NCBI GenBank assembly: GCA_003507655.1
Contig: DNUZ01000024.1
Span: 124,001 to 188,000, forward strand
Origin: Lachnospiraceae bacterium
GTDB taxonomy: Bacteria > Bacillota > Clostridia > Lachnospirales > Lachnospiraceae
Direction of reading: 5' to 3'
DNA: 64,000 bases
Positions within the stretch are counted from its first letter, which is position 1. Every line of letters begins with the position of its first letter. Positions 53,133-61,372 of this stretch are shown here, piece by piece. The translations under genes were made by a program, and so were the position numbers. Under the pieces are notes generated by a model, which ran no database searches, was not told where the DNA came from, and saw only the letters and a list, made by a program, of their open reading frames with translations.

Positions 53133-53161
53133 TTGACGGAAAGTACAAGATTTTATATAAT
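53133..53161 (+). promoter_or_regulatory. Strong sigma-A promoter ahead of the aminotransferase
   Basis: TTGACG (53133-53138), exactly 17 bases, and a perfect TATAAT (53156-53161) lie 30 bases before the aminotransferase ATG. This is the best promoter match in the window and suggests that the amino-sugar genes onward are expressed independently of the upstream dTDP genes. Confidence 0.82.
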
Positions 53162-53190
53162 GAAATGAAGTATAAATGTAAGGAGAAGTC

Positions 53191-54318
53191 ATGATTCGTT
53201 TTAATAAAGCTAGTATAACAGAATTAGAAAAGAAAAATGTAATAGATGCAATGGAAAACAGTATCTTATCAGGCGATGGAAAATATACCTTCAAAGTTTA
53301 TGAACAGTTCAAAGAACGTTTTGGAATTCAAAACATGTTACTTACCACATCAGGAACAACAGCATTAGAAATGGCATCCATTTTAATTGAATTGGAGCCG
53401 GGAGATGAGATTATTGTTCCATCATTTACTTTTTCATCAACAGTCAATGCATTCCTGTTACGGGGTGCAAGGCCTGTTTTTTGCGATATTCGTAAGGATA
53501 CAATGAATATCGACGAGAATTTAATAGAGGATAAAATTACAAAGAATACAAAAGCGATTTATGCCGTAGATTATGCCGGAATCCCATGTGAAATGGACAA
53601 GATAAATGAAATTGCCAATAAACATGGGCTTTTTGTGATTGAAGACGCGGCACAGGCAGTAGGGTCTACATATAAAGGAAAGTACGCTGGAACTTTAACA
53701 GAGTTTGGATGTTATAGTTTTCATGAAACAAAGAATTATGCAATGGGTGAGGGCGGCGCCATTGTAATTAATCAGGAAAAATACATAGACAGAGCAGAAA
53801 TCATTCGTGAGAAAGGAACTAACCGAAGACAGGTGCTGCGTGGATGTGTTGATAAGTACACATGGCACGATATAGGATCTTCTTTCTTACCATCTGATAT
53901 TTTAGCAGCAATCTTATCTGCACAGATGGAACGTTATGATGAAATTATGGAAAAGCGTATGAATGTATGGAATATTTATCATGAACAATTAATGGAATTA
54001 GAGAAAGAGAAAAAGCTGGTTCGTCAGTTTGTTCCGGATAATGTAGAGCATAATGCACATATGTATAATATAGTGCTTCCAACAGAAAACATGAGAACAA
54101 AACTTGTAATGGAACTGAAAAAAAAGGAGATCATGGCATATATCTGTTATGTTCCATTACATTCAGCACCAATGGGACTAAAATTGGGCTATCATCCGGA
54201 AGATTGTCCTGTAACAGAAGATTATGGAAAGCGTGTACTTCGTTTGCCGCTTTATGCAGATATGACTAGCGAAGATGCACAGAAAGTTGTAGATACAATA
54301 GAAAAGATATTAAAATAG
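53191..54318 (+). CDS. WecE-like dTDP-4-keto-6-deoxyhexose 4-aminotransferase
   Basis: This is a PLP-dependent DegT/DnrJ/EryC1 sugar aminotransferase of 375 residues. It has LTTSGTTALEMA (phosphate site, near 54), PSFTFSSTVNAFLLRGARPVF, IEDAAQAVGSTYKG near 150, the PLP lysine Lys181 in HETKNYAMGEGG, and EIIREKGTNRRQ with VDKYTWHDIGSS, which closely follow WecE/RffA. WecE puts an amino group at C4 of dTDP-4-keto-6-deoxyglucose. Here the upstream enzymes imply a 2-deoxy substrate, so the product would be dTDP-4-amino-2,4,6-trideoxyhexose. Whether the galacto or gluco form arises cannot be read from the sequence. Confidence 0.92.
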   Translation: MIRFNKASITELEKKNVIDAMENSILSGDGKYTFKVYEQFKERFGIQNMLLTTSGTTALEMASILIELEPGDEIIVPSFTFSSTVNAFLLRGARPVFCDIRKDTMNIDENLIEDKITKNTKAIYAVDYAGIPCEMDKINEIANKHGLFVIEDAAQAVGSTYKGKYAGTLTEFGCYSFHETKNYAMGEGGAIVINQEKYIDRAEIIREKGTNRRQVLRGCVDKYTWHDIGSSFLPSDILAAILSAQMERYDEIMEKRMNVWNIYHEQLMELEKEKKLVRQFVPDNVEHNAHMYNIVLPTENMRTKLVMELKKKEIMAYICYVPLHSAPMGLKLGYHPEDCPVTEDYGKRVLRLPLYADMTSEDAQKVVDTIEKILK

Positions 54319-54330
54319 GAGTTAAGAAAA

Positions 54331-55266
54331 ATGTACTCAATTATCATACCATGTTATAAATCATCAGAGACCATTCAAAGAGTTGTTGAATGCACAATAG
54401 AAGAAATGAAAAATCTTGGAAAAACAGAATTGGAATTTGTGTTAGTCAATGATTGTTCGCCGGATAATAGGAAAACATGGAGAAAGCTAAATGAGATTGC
54501 TGATAAATATCCATTTGTAAAAATAATAGATTTGGCTAAGAATGTGGGACAGCATAATGCGGTAATGGCAGGGCTACGTCATGCAGCTGGTGATGTGATT
54601 ATCAGCATGGATGATGATATGCAGACAAATCCTAAAGAATTGGTGAAAATGTTTGCTGCATTTGATGAAGGATATGATGTTGTATATGGATATTATATGG
54701 AAAAAAAGCAGACGACGTTTCGTAAATTTGGTGCATGGTTTAATCAAATGACCGTTCACTGTTTTTTGAAAAAACCCAAAGATATTATAAGTTCAAGTTT
54801 TTGGATTATGCGAAAGTATGTACGAGATGAGATTATACATTATACCGGAGCATATACATATCTGTTGGGATTGATTTTGAGAACAACAAATAATATTAAG
54901 AGTGTTGAAGTAAAGCATTATGAAAGAGAGGTTGGAAGTTCCGGTTATACGCTGAAGGCATTGATTAAATTATGGTCTAATATTACCGGATTTACATCTA
55001 AACCATTACATATTATTATGAATTTGGGGTATTTTGTTGCAGGAATATCATTTATTAGTGCATTAGTTGTGTTTATCAGAAAAATTTGCAATCCGTCGAT
55101 TTTTATTGGCTGGAGTTCGATTATTATATCCATTTGGTTTTCGTTGGGAATTTTACTGATTTCGTTGGGATTGATAGGAGAGTATTTAGGACGTTTATAT
55201 CTCAAAGTAAATGAACAGCCACAATATGTGATTCGTGAAAAAAGAAATGTAGAGGGAGAAGAATAA
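54331..55266 (+). CDS. ArnC/GtrB-type undecaprenyl-phosphate sugar transferase (GT2)
   Basis: This 311-residue GT-A enzyme has two C-terminal helices (about 228-248 and 265-288). It begins SIIPCYKSSETIQRVV, has NDCSPDN near residue 40, KNVGQHNAVMAGLRHA, and MDDDMQTNP near 92, a pattern closest to ArnC, which loads a 4-amino-4-deoxysugar on undecaprenyl phosphate. Sitting directly after the 4-aminotransferase, it is a good candidate to use dTDP-4-amino-trideoxyhexose. This is the third such synthase in the window. It overlaps the ATP-grasp gene by one base. Confidence 0.86.
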   Translation: MYSIIIPCYKSSETIQRVVECTIEEMKNLGKTELEFVLVNDCSPDNRKTWRKLNEIADKYPFVKIIDLAKNVGQHNAVMAGLRHAAGDVIISMDDDMQTNPKELVKMFAAFDEGYDVVYGYYMEKKQTTFRKFGAWFNQMTVHCFLKKPKDIISSSFWIMRKYVRDEIIHYTGAYTYLLGLILRTTNNIKSVEVKHYEREVGSSGYTLKALIKLWSNITGFTSKPLHIIMNLGYFVAGISFISALVVFIRKICNPSIFIGWSSIIISIWFSLGILLISLGLIGEYLGRLYLKVNEQPQYVIREKRNVEGEE

Positions 55267-56456
55267 TGGCAAAAATAATGGTGATTGCCGGGGGCGAATG
55301 GCAGTGTCCAATCGTTCAGACAGCAAAAAGTATGGGGCATACTGTGATATGTTCTAATTTATATGAGGATTCACCGGCATTTACATATGCAGATGTAGGA
55401 GAAGTTGCGGACGTTTTAGATAGAGAAAAGAATCTTTGGATTGCAAAGAAATATAAACCAGATGCAGTGCTAACCGATCAGAGTGATATTGCGGTTCCGA
55501 CCGTAGCATATGTGGCAGAGCAGATGCATTTAAAGGGTATTGGGGAAGAAAAGGCAGAATTATTTACTAATAAGTATAAGATGAGAGAGTTCTGTGAAAA
55601 ACATGGTTTCCCAAGTCCGGTGTGCTATCATTGCACCGACTATAGGGAAGCGGAGGAGGCCTTGAAAAAGTTAGGGAGGGCAATCATTAAACCGTTGGAC
55701 AGTCAGTCAAGCAGAGGGATTTACATTATTGATAGTCCGGAACAACTAAAAGAAGTTTTTGAGAAAAGCATGTCATACTCGAATAATGAGAAGGCCGTTT
55801 TGGTGGAACAGTATATTGAGGGTACGGAGTTTACGGTGGATGGAGTTAAGACAGCTTCTGGATATCAGGTAACAGCAATTTCTAGAAAAAATCATTTTTC
55901 ATACAATCCAAATGTAGCAAATGAGTTATTATTTTCATGGAAAGATGCGGACTATGATTATAAAGAATTAGAAGAATTAAATATAGAGATGGTAACGGAA
56001 ATGGGACTTCCATTTGGCATGAGCCATGCAGAATATAAATATATGGACGGAAAATATTATCTGATTGAAATTGCTGCACGAGGTGGCGGAACAAAAATTT
56101 CATCAGATATTGTGCCATTTATGTCTGGAGTAAACAGTAATGCGAAGTACATTAATATGCTGCTTGGAAAGCAGGAACATTGTAATATACAGCATGATAT
56201 GTCGAAATACTCTGTATTAGGCTTTTTGGATTTCAGAGAAGGACATGTAACAAGAATTTCAGGAATGGACCGGGCAAGGCAGGTACCGGGAGTTCTAGAG
56301 GTTGCTCTACATTTTAAAGAAGGCGATCAAATATATGCTGCACAGGATGACCGTTCCAGAGTGGGACATTATTTATTAGTGGCCGATTCATATGAACAAT
56401 TACGCAGCAGAGAAAAACAAATGAAAGACAGCATTGTGATTGAGTACGGGAGGTAA
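55266..56456 (+). CDS. ATP-grasp ligase of unknown substrate
   Basis: This 396-residue ATP-grasp protein has a pre-ATP domain (1-110) starting with VIAGGEWQCPIVQTAKSMG. The ATP-grasp core contains AIIKPLDSQSSRGIY near 140, VLVEQYIEGTEFTVDG near 180 and the metal-binding EIAARGGGTKISS near 270. The family joins a carboxylate to an amine, thiol or other nucleophile via an acyl phosphate. Beside a sugar 4-aminotransferase, it may couple an amino or hydroxy acid to the new amino group; that is inference. The start overlaps the previous stop (TAATG), and the next gene begins one base after its stop. Confidence 0.8.
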   Translation: MAKIMVIAGGEWQCPIVQTAKSMGHTVICSNLYEDSPAFTYADVGEVADVLDREKNLWIAKKYKPDAVLTDQSDIAVPTVAYVAEQMHLKGIGEEKAELFTNKYKMREFCEKHGFPSPVCYHCTDYREAEEALKKLGRAIIKPLDSQSSRGIYIIDSPEQLKEVFEKSMSYSNNEKAVLVEQYIEGTEFTVDGVKTASGYQVTAISRKNHFSYNPNVANELLFSWKDADYDYKELEELNIEMVTEMGLPFGMSHAEYKYMDGKYYLIEIAARGGGTKISSDIVPFMSGVNSNAKYINMLLGKQEHCNIQHDMSKYSVLGFLDFREGHVTRISGMDRARQVPGVLEVALHFKEGDQIYAAQDDRSRVGHYLLVADSYEQLRSREKQMKDSIVIEYGR

Positions 56457-56457
56457 C

Positions 56458-57105
56458 ATGGAAATTACAGAGAAAATTATAGATTATATCAAAAGAAACC
56501 AGGTATCAACGACAGAGGTGGCAGATTGTTTGGGAAAAACAGGAGCACTGCCAAATGTATTACCTATCAATCAAGGACAATTTAAGGTTGGAAAAATAAA
56601 GTGGATATATGCGTACAATGAAAGTAATTGGGAAGTTCATGAACAGATCCGTTCTACGGAAGCAGGAGAAATTGTATATATCGAAACATTCAACTGTAAT
56701 GGACGTGCGATTGTAGGGGAACTGGTTTCAAAGTATTTATTATTATATTGTCAGGCAGAAGCAATTGTTACAAATGCAAAGATGAGGGATGCACATCGTT
56801 TAATTAAAGAAAAGTATCCGGTATGGTGTACAGGATTCAGTCCTGTAGGGTGCTTTAATACAAAGAACGAGGAACCGTTTGATAAAAATATTATTGAAGA
56901 GCGCATGAATGCTATAAATGGAGGCGTCATGGTCTGCGATGATTCTGGTGTGGTCATTATTGAAAAAGATAACCTGACAGAAAAATTTTATCAAAAATTA
57001 GAAGCAATTGAGGAACAGGAAGATATATGGTTCGACTGCATTGACCGAAGAAAATGGGATACTTTCGATACTGTCTGCTTAAAAAAATATAGAGATGAAA
57101 AGTAA
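56458..57105 (+). CDS. RraA-like / HMG-aldolase-fold protein
   Basis: This 215-residue protein is of the RraA family (4-hydroxy-4-methyl-2-oxoglutarate aldolase fold). It has VSTTEVADCLGKTG near residue 15, IVGELVSKYLLLY in place of the usual GGxxA segment, and the substrate/metal motif AKMRDAHRL (Arg-Asp near 105) before VWCTGFSPVG. Members are either pyruvate-releasing aldolases or RNase E inhibitors; a carbohydrate locus favours a metabolic role. With the ATP-grasp gene one base upstream, it may supply or process the acid that decorates the amino sugar. The ATG at 56458 has GGGAGG four bases upstream; an upstream in-frame TTG is rejected. Confidence 0.78.
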   Translation: MEITEKIIDYIKRNQVSTTEVADCLGKTGALPNVLPINQGQFKVGKIKWIYAYNESNWEVHEQIRSTEAGEIVYIETFNCNGRAIVGELVSKYLLLYCQAEAIVTNAKMRDAHRLIKEKYPVWCTGFSPVGCFNTKNEEPFDKNIIEERMNAINGGVMVCDDSGVVIIEKDNLTEKFYQKLEAIEEQEDIWFDCIDRRKWDTFDTVCLKKYRDEK

Positions 57106-58504
57106 AAAACCAGAGGAACAGAATAATAAAAAATATTTAGTGGCAAGCTTGTATTATGTTATTGGAAATGTTATTGGTCAGGGATGTGTCCTGCTAAGTT
57201 CCATTATATTTACAAGGATTATGTCAAAGGATGCGTATGGACTGGTTAATACATATGCAGCATGGGTTCTGGTTCTCAATACATTTATAGGTTTGAATCT
57301 TTTTATTACTGTGCGTAATGCATATTTGGATTATAAAGAAGACTATGAAGCATTTCAGTCATCTGTATTATTACTTTCCCTGCTCTCGGGAGTGTTTTTT
57401 ACCGGTGTTATTGTGGGTGGAGTCAGAATTTTAGGAATACATACAGAGATTAGTGTAATATTAATTGCTGCTATTCAGGCAATGTCCCTGCATACCATTA
57501 ATTTTCAAATGGCAGTATGGTCCATGGAAAATCGTTATAAGTTGCGGACTATGTTGTTAGTTGCCCCAAATATTTTTCATACCGTAATGTCTGTAGTATT
57601 GATATTTATTTTTCCGCAACATCAGTATTTTGCAAAGATATGTGGAAATTCTTTTGGAATGGCGGTATTTGCAATCGGAATTATATTCTATACATTTCAC
57701 AATGCGAGCTGTAAAGGTGCGGCACGTTTTTGGAAGTACGCAGTATTGATATCCGTACCGGCAATTATGTCAACATTGTCGGATTTATTGTTAATGCAGA
57801 GTGACAGAATTATGTTGACACACATGGTGGGAGCAAGTGAAACTGCAGTGTATTCTTTGGTATATAATATAGGATCTATCCTGATTGCATTGTATACAGC
57901 TATCAATGGCTCATGGACACCTTGGTTTTATAAAAAACTGGATGAAGAAAAAATAGATGAAATTCACAGAGTTCAAAAAATGTATGTATATGTGTTTACA
58001 TATATGGCAATTGGTCTGCTTACAATTTCACCTGAAGTTGTAAAAGTATTATCACCAAAAACATATTGGACAGGTATTGGATACGTTAATCTGATAGTAA
58101 TAGCATCGTTTTTAATATATCTTTATGCTTTTTTTACAACATATCTTATGTATTTGAAAAAAACAGGGACAATAGCAGTTAATACAATGATTGCTGCTAT
58201 CCTTAATATTATACTGAATTACTTTTTAATACCTAGGTATAAAGCGTATGGAGCAGCATATGCAACGATTATTTCATATGCCGTCTTGTTTATATTACAG
58301 TATATGGCGATGAATAAGCAGGGAAGAGCGGTGTTTGACTTAAAATCTATTGGTATGGGGATTACAATTATCGTTGTGTATGGTGGCTTATTTTATTATA
58401 TAAAGGAAAATTGGATAATTCGCTATGGAATTGTAGCCATTATGCTTGTTATAGCGTTTGTTGTGTTTTTAGAATATAAAAAGGGAAGATGGAAGGAAGA
58501 GTAG
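57095..58504 (+). CDS. Second Wzx-type flippase / polysaccharide transporter
   Basis: This 469-residue MOP-superfamily membrane protein has about fourteen helices. It starts KYLVASLYYVIGNVIGQGCVLLSSIIFTRIMSKDAYGLVNTY, the family opening, with SDRIMLTHMVGASETAVYSLVYNIGS mid-protein. It is clearly different from the flippase at 32276, so the locus encodes two flippases with probably distinct lipid-linked substrates. It overlaps the RraA-like gene by 11 bases. Codons are markedly richer in A/T than in the left half of the window. Confidence 0.9.
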   Translation: MKSKKPEEQNNKKYLVASLYYVIGNVIGQGCVLLSSIIFTRIMSKDAYGLVNTYAAWVLVLNTFIGLNLFITVRNAYLDYKEDYEAFQSSVLLLSLLSGVFFTGVIVGGVRILGIHTEISVILIAAIQAMSLHTINFQMAVWSMENRYKLRTMLLVAPNIFHTVMSVVLIFIFPQHQYFAKICGNSFGMAVFAIGIIFYTFHNASCKGAARFWKYAVLISVPAIMSTLSDLLLMQSDRIMLTHMVGASETAVYSLVYNIGSILIALYTAINGSWTPWFYKKLDEEKIDEIHRVQKMYVYVFTYMAIGLLTISPEVVKVLSPKTYWTGIGYVNLIVIASFLIYLYAFFTTYLMYLKKTGTIAVNTMIAAILNIILNYFLIPRYKAYGAAYATIISYAVLFILQYMAMNKQGRAVFDLKSIGMGITIIVVYGGLFYYIKENWIIRYGIVAIMLVIAFVVFLEYKKGRWKEE

Positions 58505-58507
58505 AGT

Positions 58508-59590
58508 ATGCGTGCATTTATAGGTACAGTACCGTTTACAATTATTGAAGCAATTAATTATGTTGTAAGCAATGAAGTTCAGGATGCAGATTTATATTTA
58601 GTGAAAGTATTTGCAGATGCTGAAAAAGTTGGCAAACAGATAGAGGAGACGGGTGTTTTTCAAAATGTATATATTGTGGAAGACGTTCTTTTAACATATC
58701 CCATTACAGTAAAAAAATGTATGAATGTAGTGAAAAATGGTAAAAATATCATTCGTGCATTAGAGAAGAAAAAATATGACTACTGCTATTATAATAATAG
58801 TGGCTGGTTAATAAATTCTATATTTTATACAGGAGTATTAAAGAATAATCCTGATGTTAAAAACATCTTTTTAGAGCATGGTTATATAAGTTATATTAGA
58901 AGATATGATCAACGTCCATGGCAGGTGGGAATGCTGGTTAAAATGGCAGGATTGAAATGTATGGATGGAACTATGTTAGATGAGATACATATGTTTGAGC
59001 CGGAATTAAACTGTGTGGAACAAAACGGAAAAATTATTAAAATGAAAAAATTTGATAAGAACAATATCCGGCTGAAAGAGGCATTGAACAAAAGTTTTCA
59101 TTATGATACAGAAAACAATGAGTACAAGGATAAACGCGTGATCATTATGGAACAGGGACCTTTAAAAGTAGAGTTTGATAAAGCTGCTTTCTGGAATCCG
59201 ATCCTTGAGATACTGGATTTGAAACAGGTGATCATTAAGGCACATCCAAGACAAAAGAACAGCGATTTTAATGGAAGAGGAATAGCAATCAGTAGAAACC
59301 ATACACTTCCATGGGAAATTGAAACATTGAACCATAATATGAATGACAAAGTTCAGATTACGATTTTTTCAGGTGCATGCACATCATCAAAAATGCTTTT
59401 TGGAGATGAGCCTACAGTAATCTTCCTGTACAAGTTATTGCCAGTGGATTATTCATTTTTAGGGACCGAACTGGTGCAATTTGCAGATAAAGTAGGAGAA
59501 TTATATCAGGATAGAAGTAAGTACTTCATACCGGAGACTTTAGGAGAGTTTAAGGAATATTGTCAAAAGATAGGAATTGCTAAAGAATAA
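58508..59590 (+). CDS. Putative sialyl/polysialyltransferase-like GT-B glycosyltransferase
   Basis: This 360-residue soluble protein has no membrane segment. The N-terminal half has a Rossmann-like alternation with KYDYCYYNNSGWLIN and NIFLEHGYISYIRRY. The C-terminal half has VIIMEQGPL near 215, then VIIKAHPRQKNSDF near 240 and TIFSGACTSSKMLFGDEP near 300. The HP and S-x-x-S pairs resemble CMP-binding motifs in GT52 and alpha-2,8-polysialyltransferases. That fits the CMP-ulosonate genes three places downstream. The family call is from motif memory and is tentative; other GT-B families are possible. Confidence 0.62.
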   Translation: MRAFIGTVPFTIIEAINYVVSNEVQDADLYLVKVFADAEKVGKQIEETGVFQNVYIVEDVLLTYPITVKKCMNVVKNGKNIIRALEKKKYDYCYYNNSGWLINSIFYTGVLKNNPDVKNIFLEHGYISYIRRYDQRPWQVGMLVKMAGLKCMDGTMLDEIHMFEPELNCVEQNGKIIKMKKFDKNNIRLKEALNKSFHYDTENNEYKDKRVIIMEQGPLKVEFDKAAFWNPILEILDLKQVIIKAHPRQKNSDFNGRGIAISRNHTLPWEIETLNHNMNDKVQITIFSGACTSSKMLFGDEPTVIFLYKLLPVDYSFLGTELVQFADKVGELYQDRSKYFIPETLGEFKEYCQKIGIAKE

Positions 59591-59598
59591 GAGGACAA

Positions 59599-61356
59599 AT
59601 GATGAAGCGGATAACAAAGTGGAATAGATTCATATATCAACATGCTGTTGTTGTGGCAATGTTATATAGTTTTGCTATCTTTATAATGGTGTGCCTGGTG
59701 TCATCTTTAGCATGGGAGTCCGCAGACGATTTCCTAATCAGTATGATTTTGTCGGGGAGCTTTGGGGAATATTCACCATATGTGTTGGTACTGGGATATC
59801 CGGTAAGTGCGGGGTTATGCTGGTTGCAAATGCATTTACCACAATTGAACTGGTTGACAGTTTTGGAACTTGTTTCCGTTTGGAGTTCTTTTTCCGTGTT
59901 CATATGGGCATTTTTAAAGAAAAGAAATAAGATCGGTTACATATTTGCTATCGTATTTCCACCCCTTTTTGAAACCGGTTTTTATACGTCGTTGCAGTAT
60001 ACGCGGAGTGCGTGTCTGTTTTGCTTTGCCGGATTGTTTTTAATATACCGTAATTGTATACAGTATAAGAAAAAAGCGGGAATTGTCATAGGAACCATTA
60101 TGGTATTATTGGGGGCGTTTACGAGGTTTGGATGTCTGTTTTTAGCAATACCATTTGTAGGGATATGGATTGTGCGTGATTTCTTCCGTATATATAAAAC
60201 ACATACTTTGGGGGAAACTTTAAAGAAGTTTTTGCCATTTGTGGGGGTTATGTGTGTAATGACCCTGTTCTTAATGGGTGGAAAGGCATACAACAATTAC
60301 AAATACGATAACAATCCTGACGTTAAAAAATATGTAAAATTAAATAGTCAGAGGGCGGCGGCATATGATTATTTGGTAGATGATTATAAAAAATACCAAA
60401 AGGCTTTTCAAAAAATTGGCTTTTCAAAAAACGATTACAATATGTTACGGGGTTCCATTATATATGATACCTATTTTGAAAAATCTTATAGTAAAATTGC
60501 AAAGGTTAATAAAAAGAGTGTAGGAATTGCTAATCAATATGCAGATGAACATATGTGGAGTAGGTGGTGGAATAAGCTGTCTTATTATCAGCAGGGGAAA
60601 AATGCACAGGACAGGAATCTGTTTATACCATTTGTATGTATGGTAGTTGTCGGAGCTGTGTTTTTGACAAAGGACAATTGGTTTGCTTTTCTATGTTCTG
60701 TTGGAGGAACGCTTGCTGTAAGTTTCTATTTTATAACATTGGGAAGATTTCCACCATGGGTTCAGGATTCTGTGTTTTTAGTAGGAAGTTTTTGCTCCCT
60801 TTATAGTGTGGGAAAACGTAGAAACAATGAAGGAACTGTGACTGTACGGTCACGACAAAGAAGAAAAATCCAAATAGCTGTATGCATAATAGGATTTACC
60901 TGTACGATGTTATTTGAAGTGTATGCTACAGATCAAAGCGATATCAATGCAAGTACATTTGACGAAAACATAGCGGCTGCATTAACACATATGAGTAGTG
61001 ATAAATCAAAGGTGTATATGGTAGATAATTTTGCAAATTGCCCATTTCCAATCATGGATGTGTATAGTGTAGTAAGAGGATTAGAACCAGGGGAGTGGGA
61101 AAATATTTTAAGAGTCGGGAACTGGTTTATAGGACATCCGGTTTTAAATAACCAGTTGAAGGAGTGCGACTTAACATCTCCTGTTAGTGACTTAACGAAA
61201 GATAATGTATACCTGTTGACAAATACAAATTTAAAAAAGATAGATATATATAAAACATTTTTCAAAGAACATTACAATGTAAAAATTAAAGCAGATTTGC
61301 AAGAAGTATTTGGAACATATGGGATATATAAGTTATCTGTAAAAGAGAAAAAATGA
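59599..61356 (+). CDS. Multi-span membrane protein, GT-C-like
   Basis: This 585-residue protein has about ten helices in residues 15-460 and a final extracellular domain. The first outer loop, LAWESADDFLISMILSGSFGEYSPYV, carries an adjacent D-D pair as in GT39/GT-C enzymes, and an LQYTRSACLFCFAGLFL helix follows. The last 120 residues (LTHMSSDKSKVYMVDNFA onward) form a soluble alpha/beta tail. It is probably a polyprenyl-phosphate-dependent glycosyltransferase or polymerase (Wzy-like proteins share this gross layout). ATG 59602 may be the true start because GAGG is better spaced to it. Confidence 0.6.
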   Translation: MMKRITKWNRFIYQHAVVVAMLYSFAIFIMVCLVSSLAWESADDFLISMILSGSFGEYSPYVLVLGYPVSAGLCWLQMHLPQLNWLTVLELVSVWSSFSVFIWAFLKKRNKIGYIFAIVFPPLFETGFYTSLQYTRSACLFCFAGLFLIYRNCIQYKKKAGIVIGTIMVLLGAFTRFGCLFLAIPFVGIWIVRDFFRIYKTHTLGETLKKFLPFVGVMCVMTLFLMGGKAYNNYKYDNNPDVKKYVKLNSQRAAAYDYLVDDYKKYQKAFQKIGFSKNDYNMLRGSIIYDTYFEKSYSKIAKVNKKSVGIANQYADEHMWSRWWNKLSYYQQGKNAQDRNLFIPFVCMVVVGAVFLTKDNWFAFLCSVGGTLAVSFYFITLGRFPPWVQDSVFLVGSFCSLYSVGKRRNNEGTVTVRSRQRRKIQIAVCIIGFTCTMLFEVYATDQSDINASTFDENIAAALTHMSSDKSKVYMVDNFANCPFPIMDVYSVVRGLEPGEWENILRVGNWFIGHPVLNNQLKECDLTSPVSDLTKDNVYLLTNTNLKKIDIYKTFFKEHYNVKIKADLQEVFGTYGIYKLSVKEKK

Positions 61357-61372
61357 AATGTGAGGTTATAGA

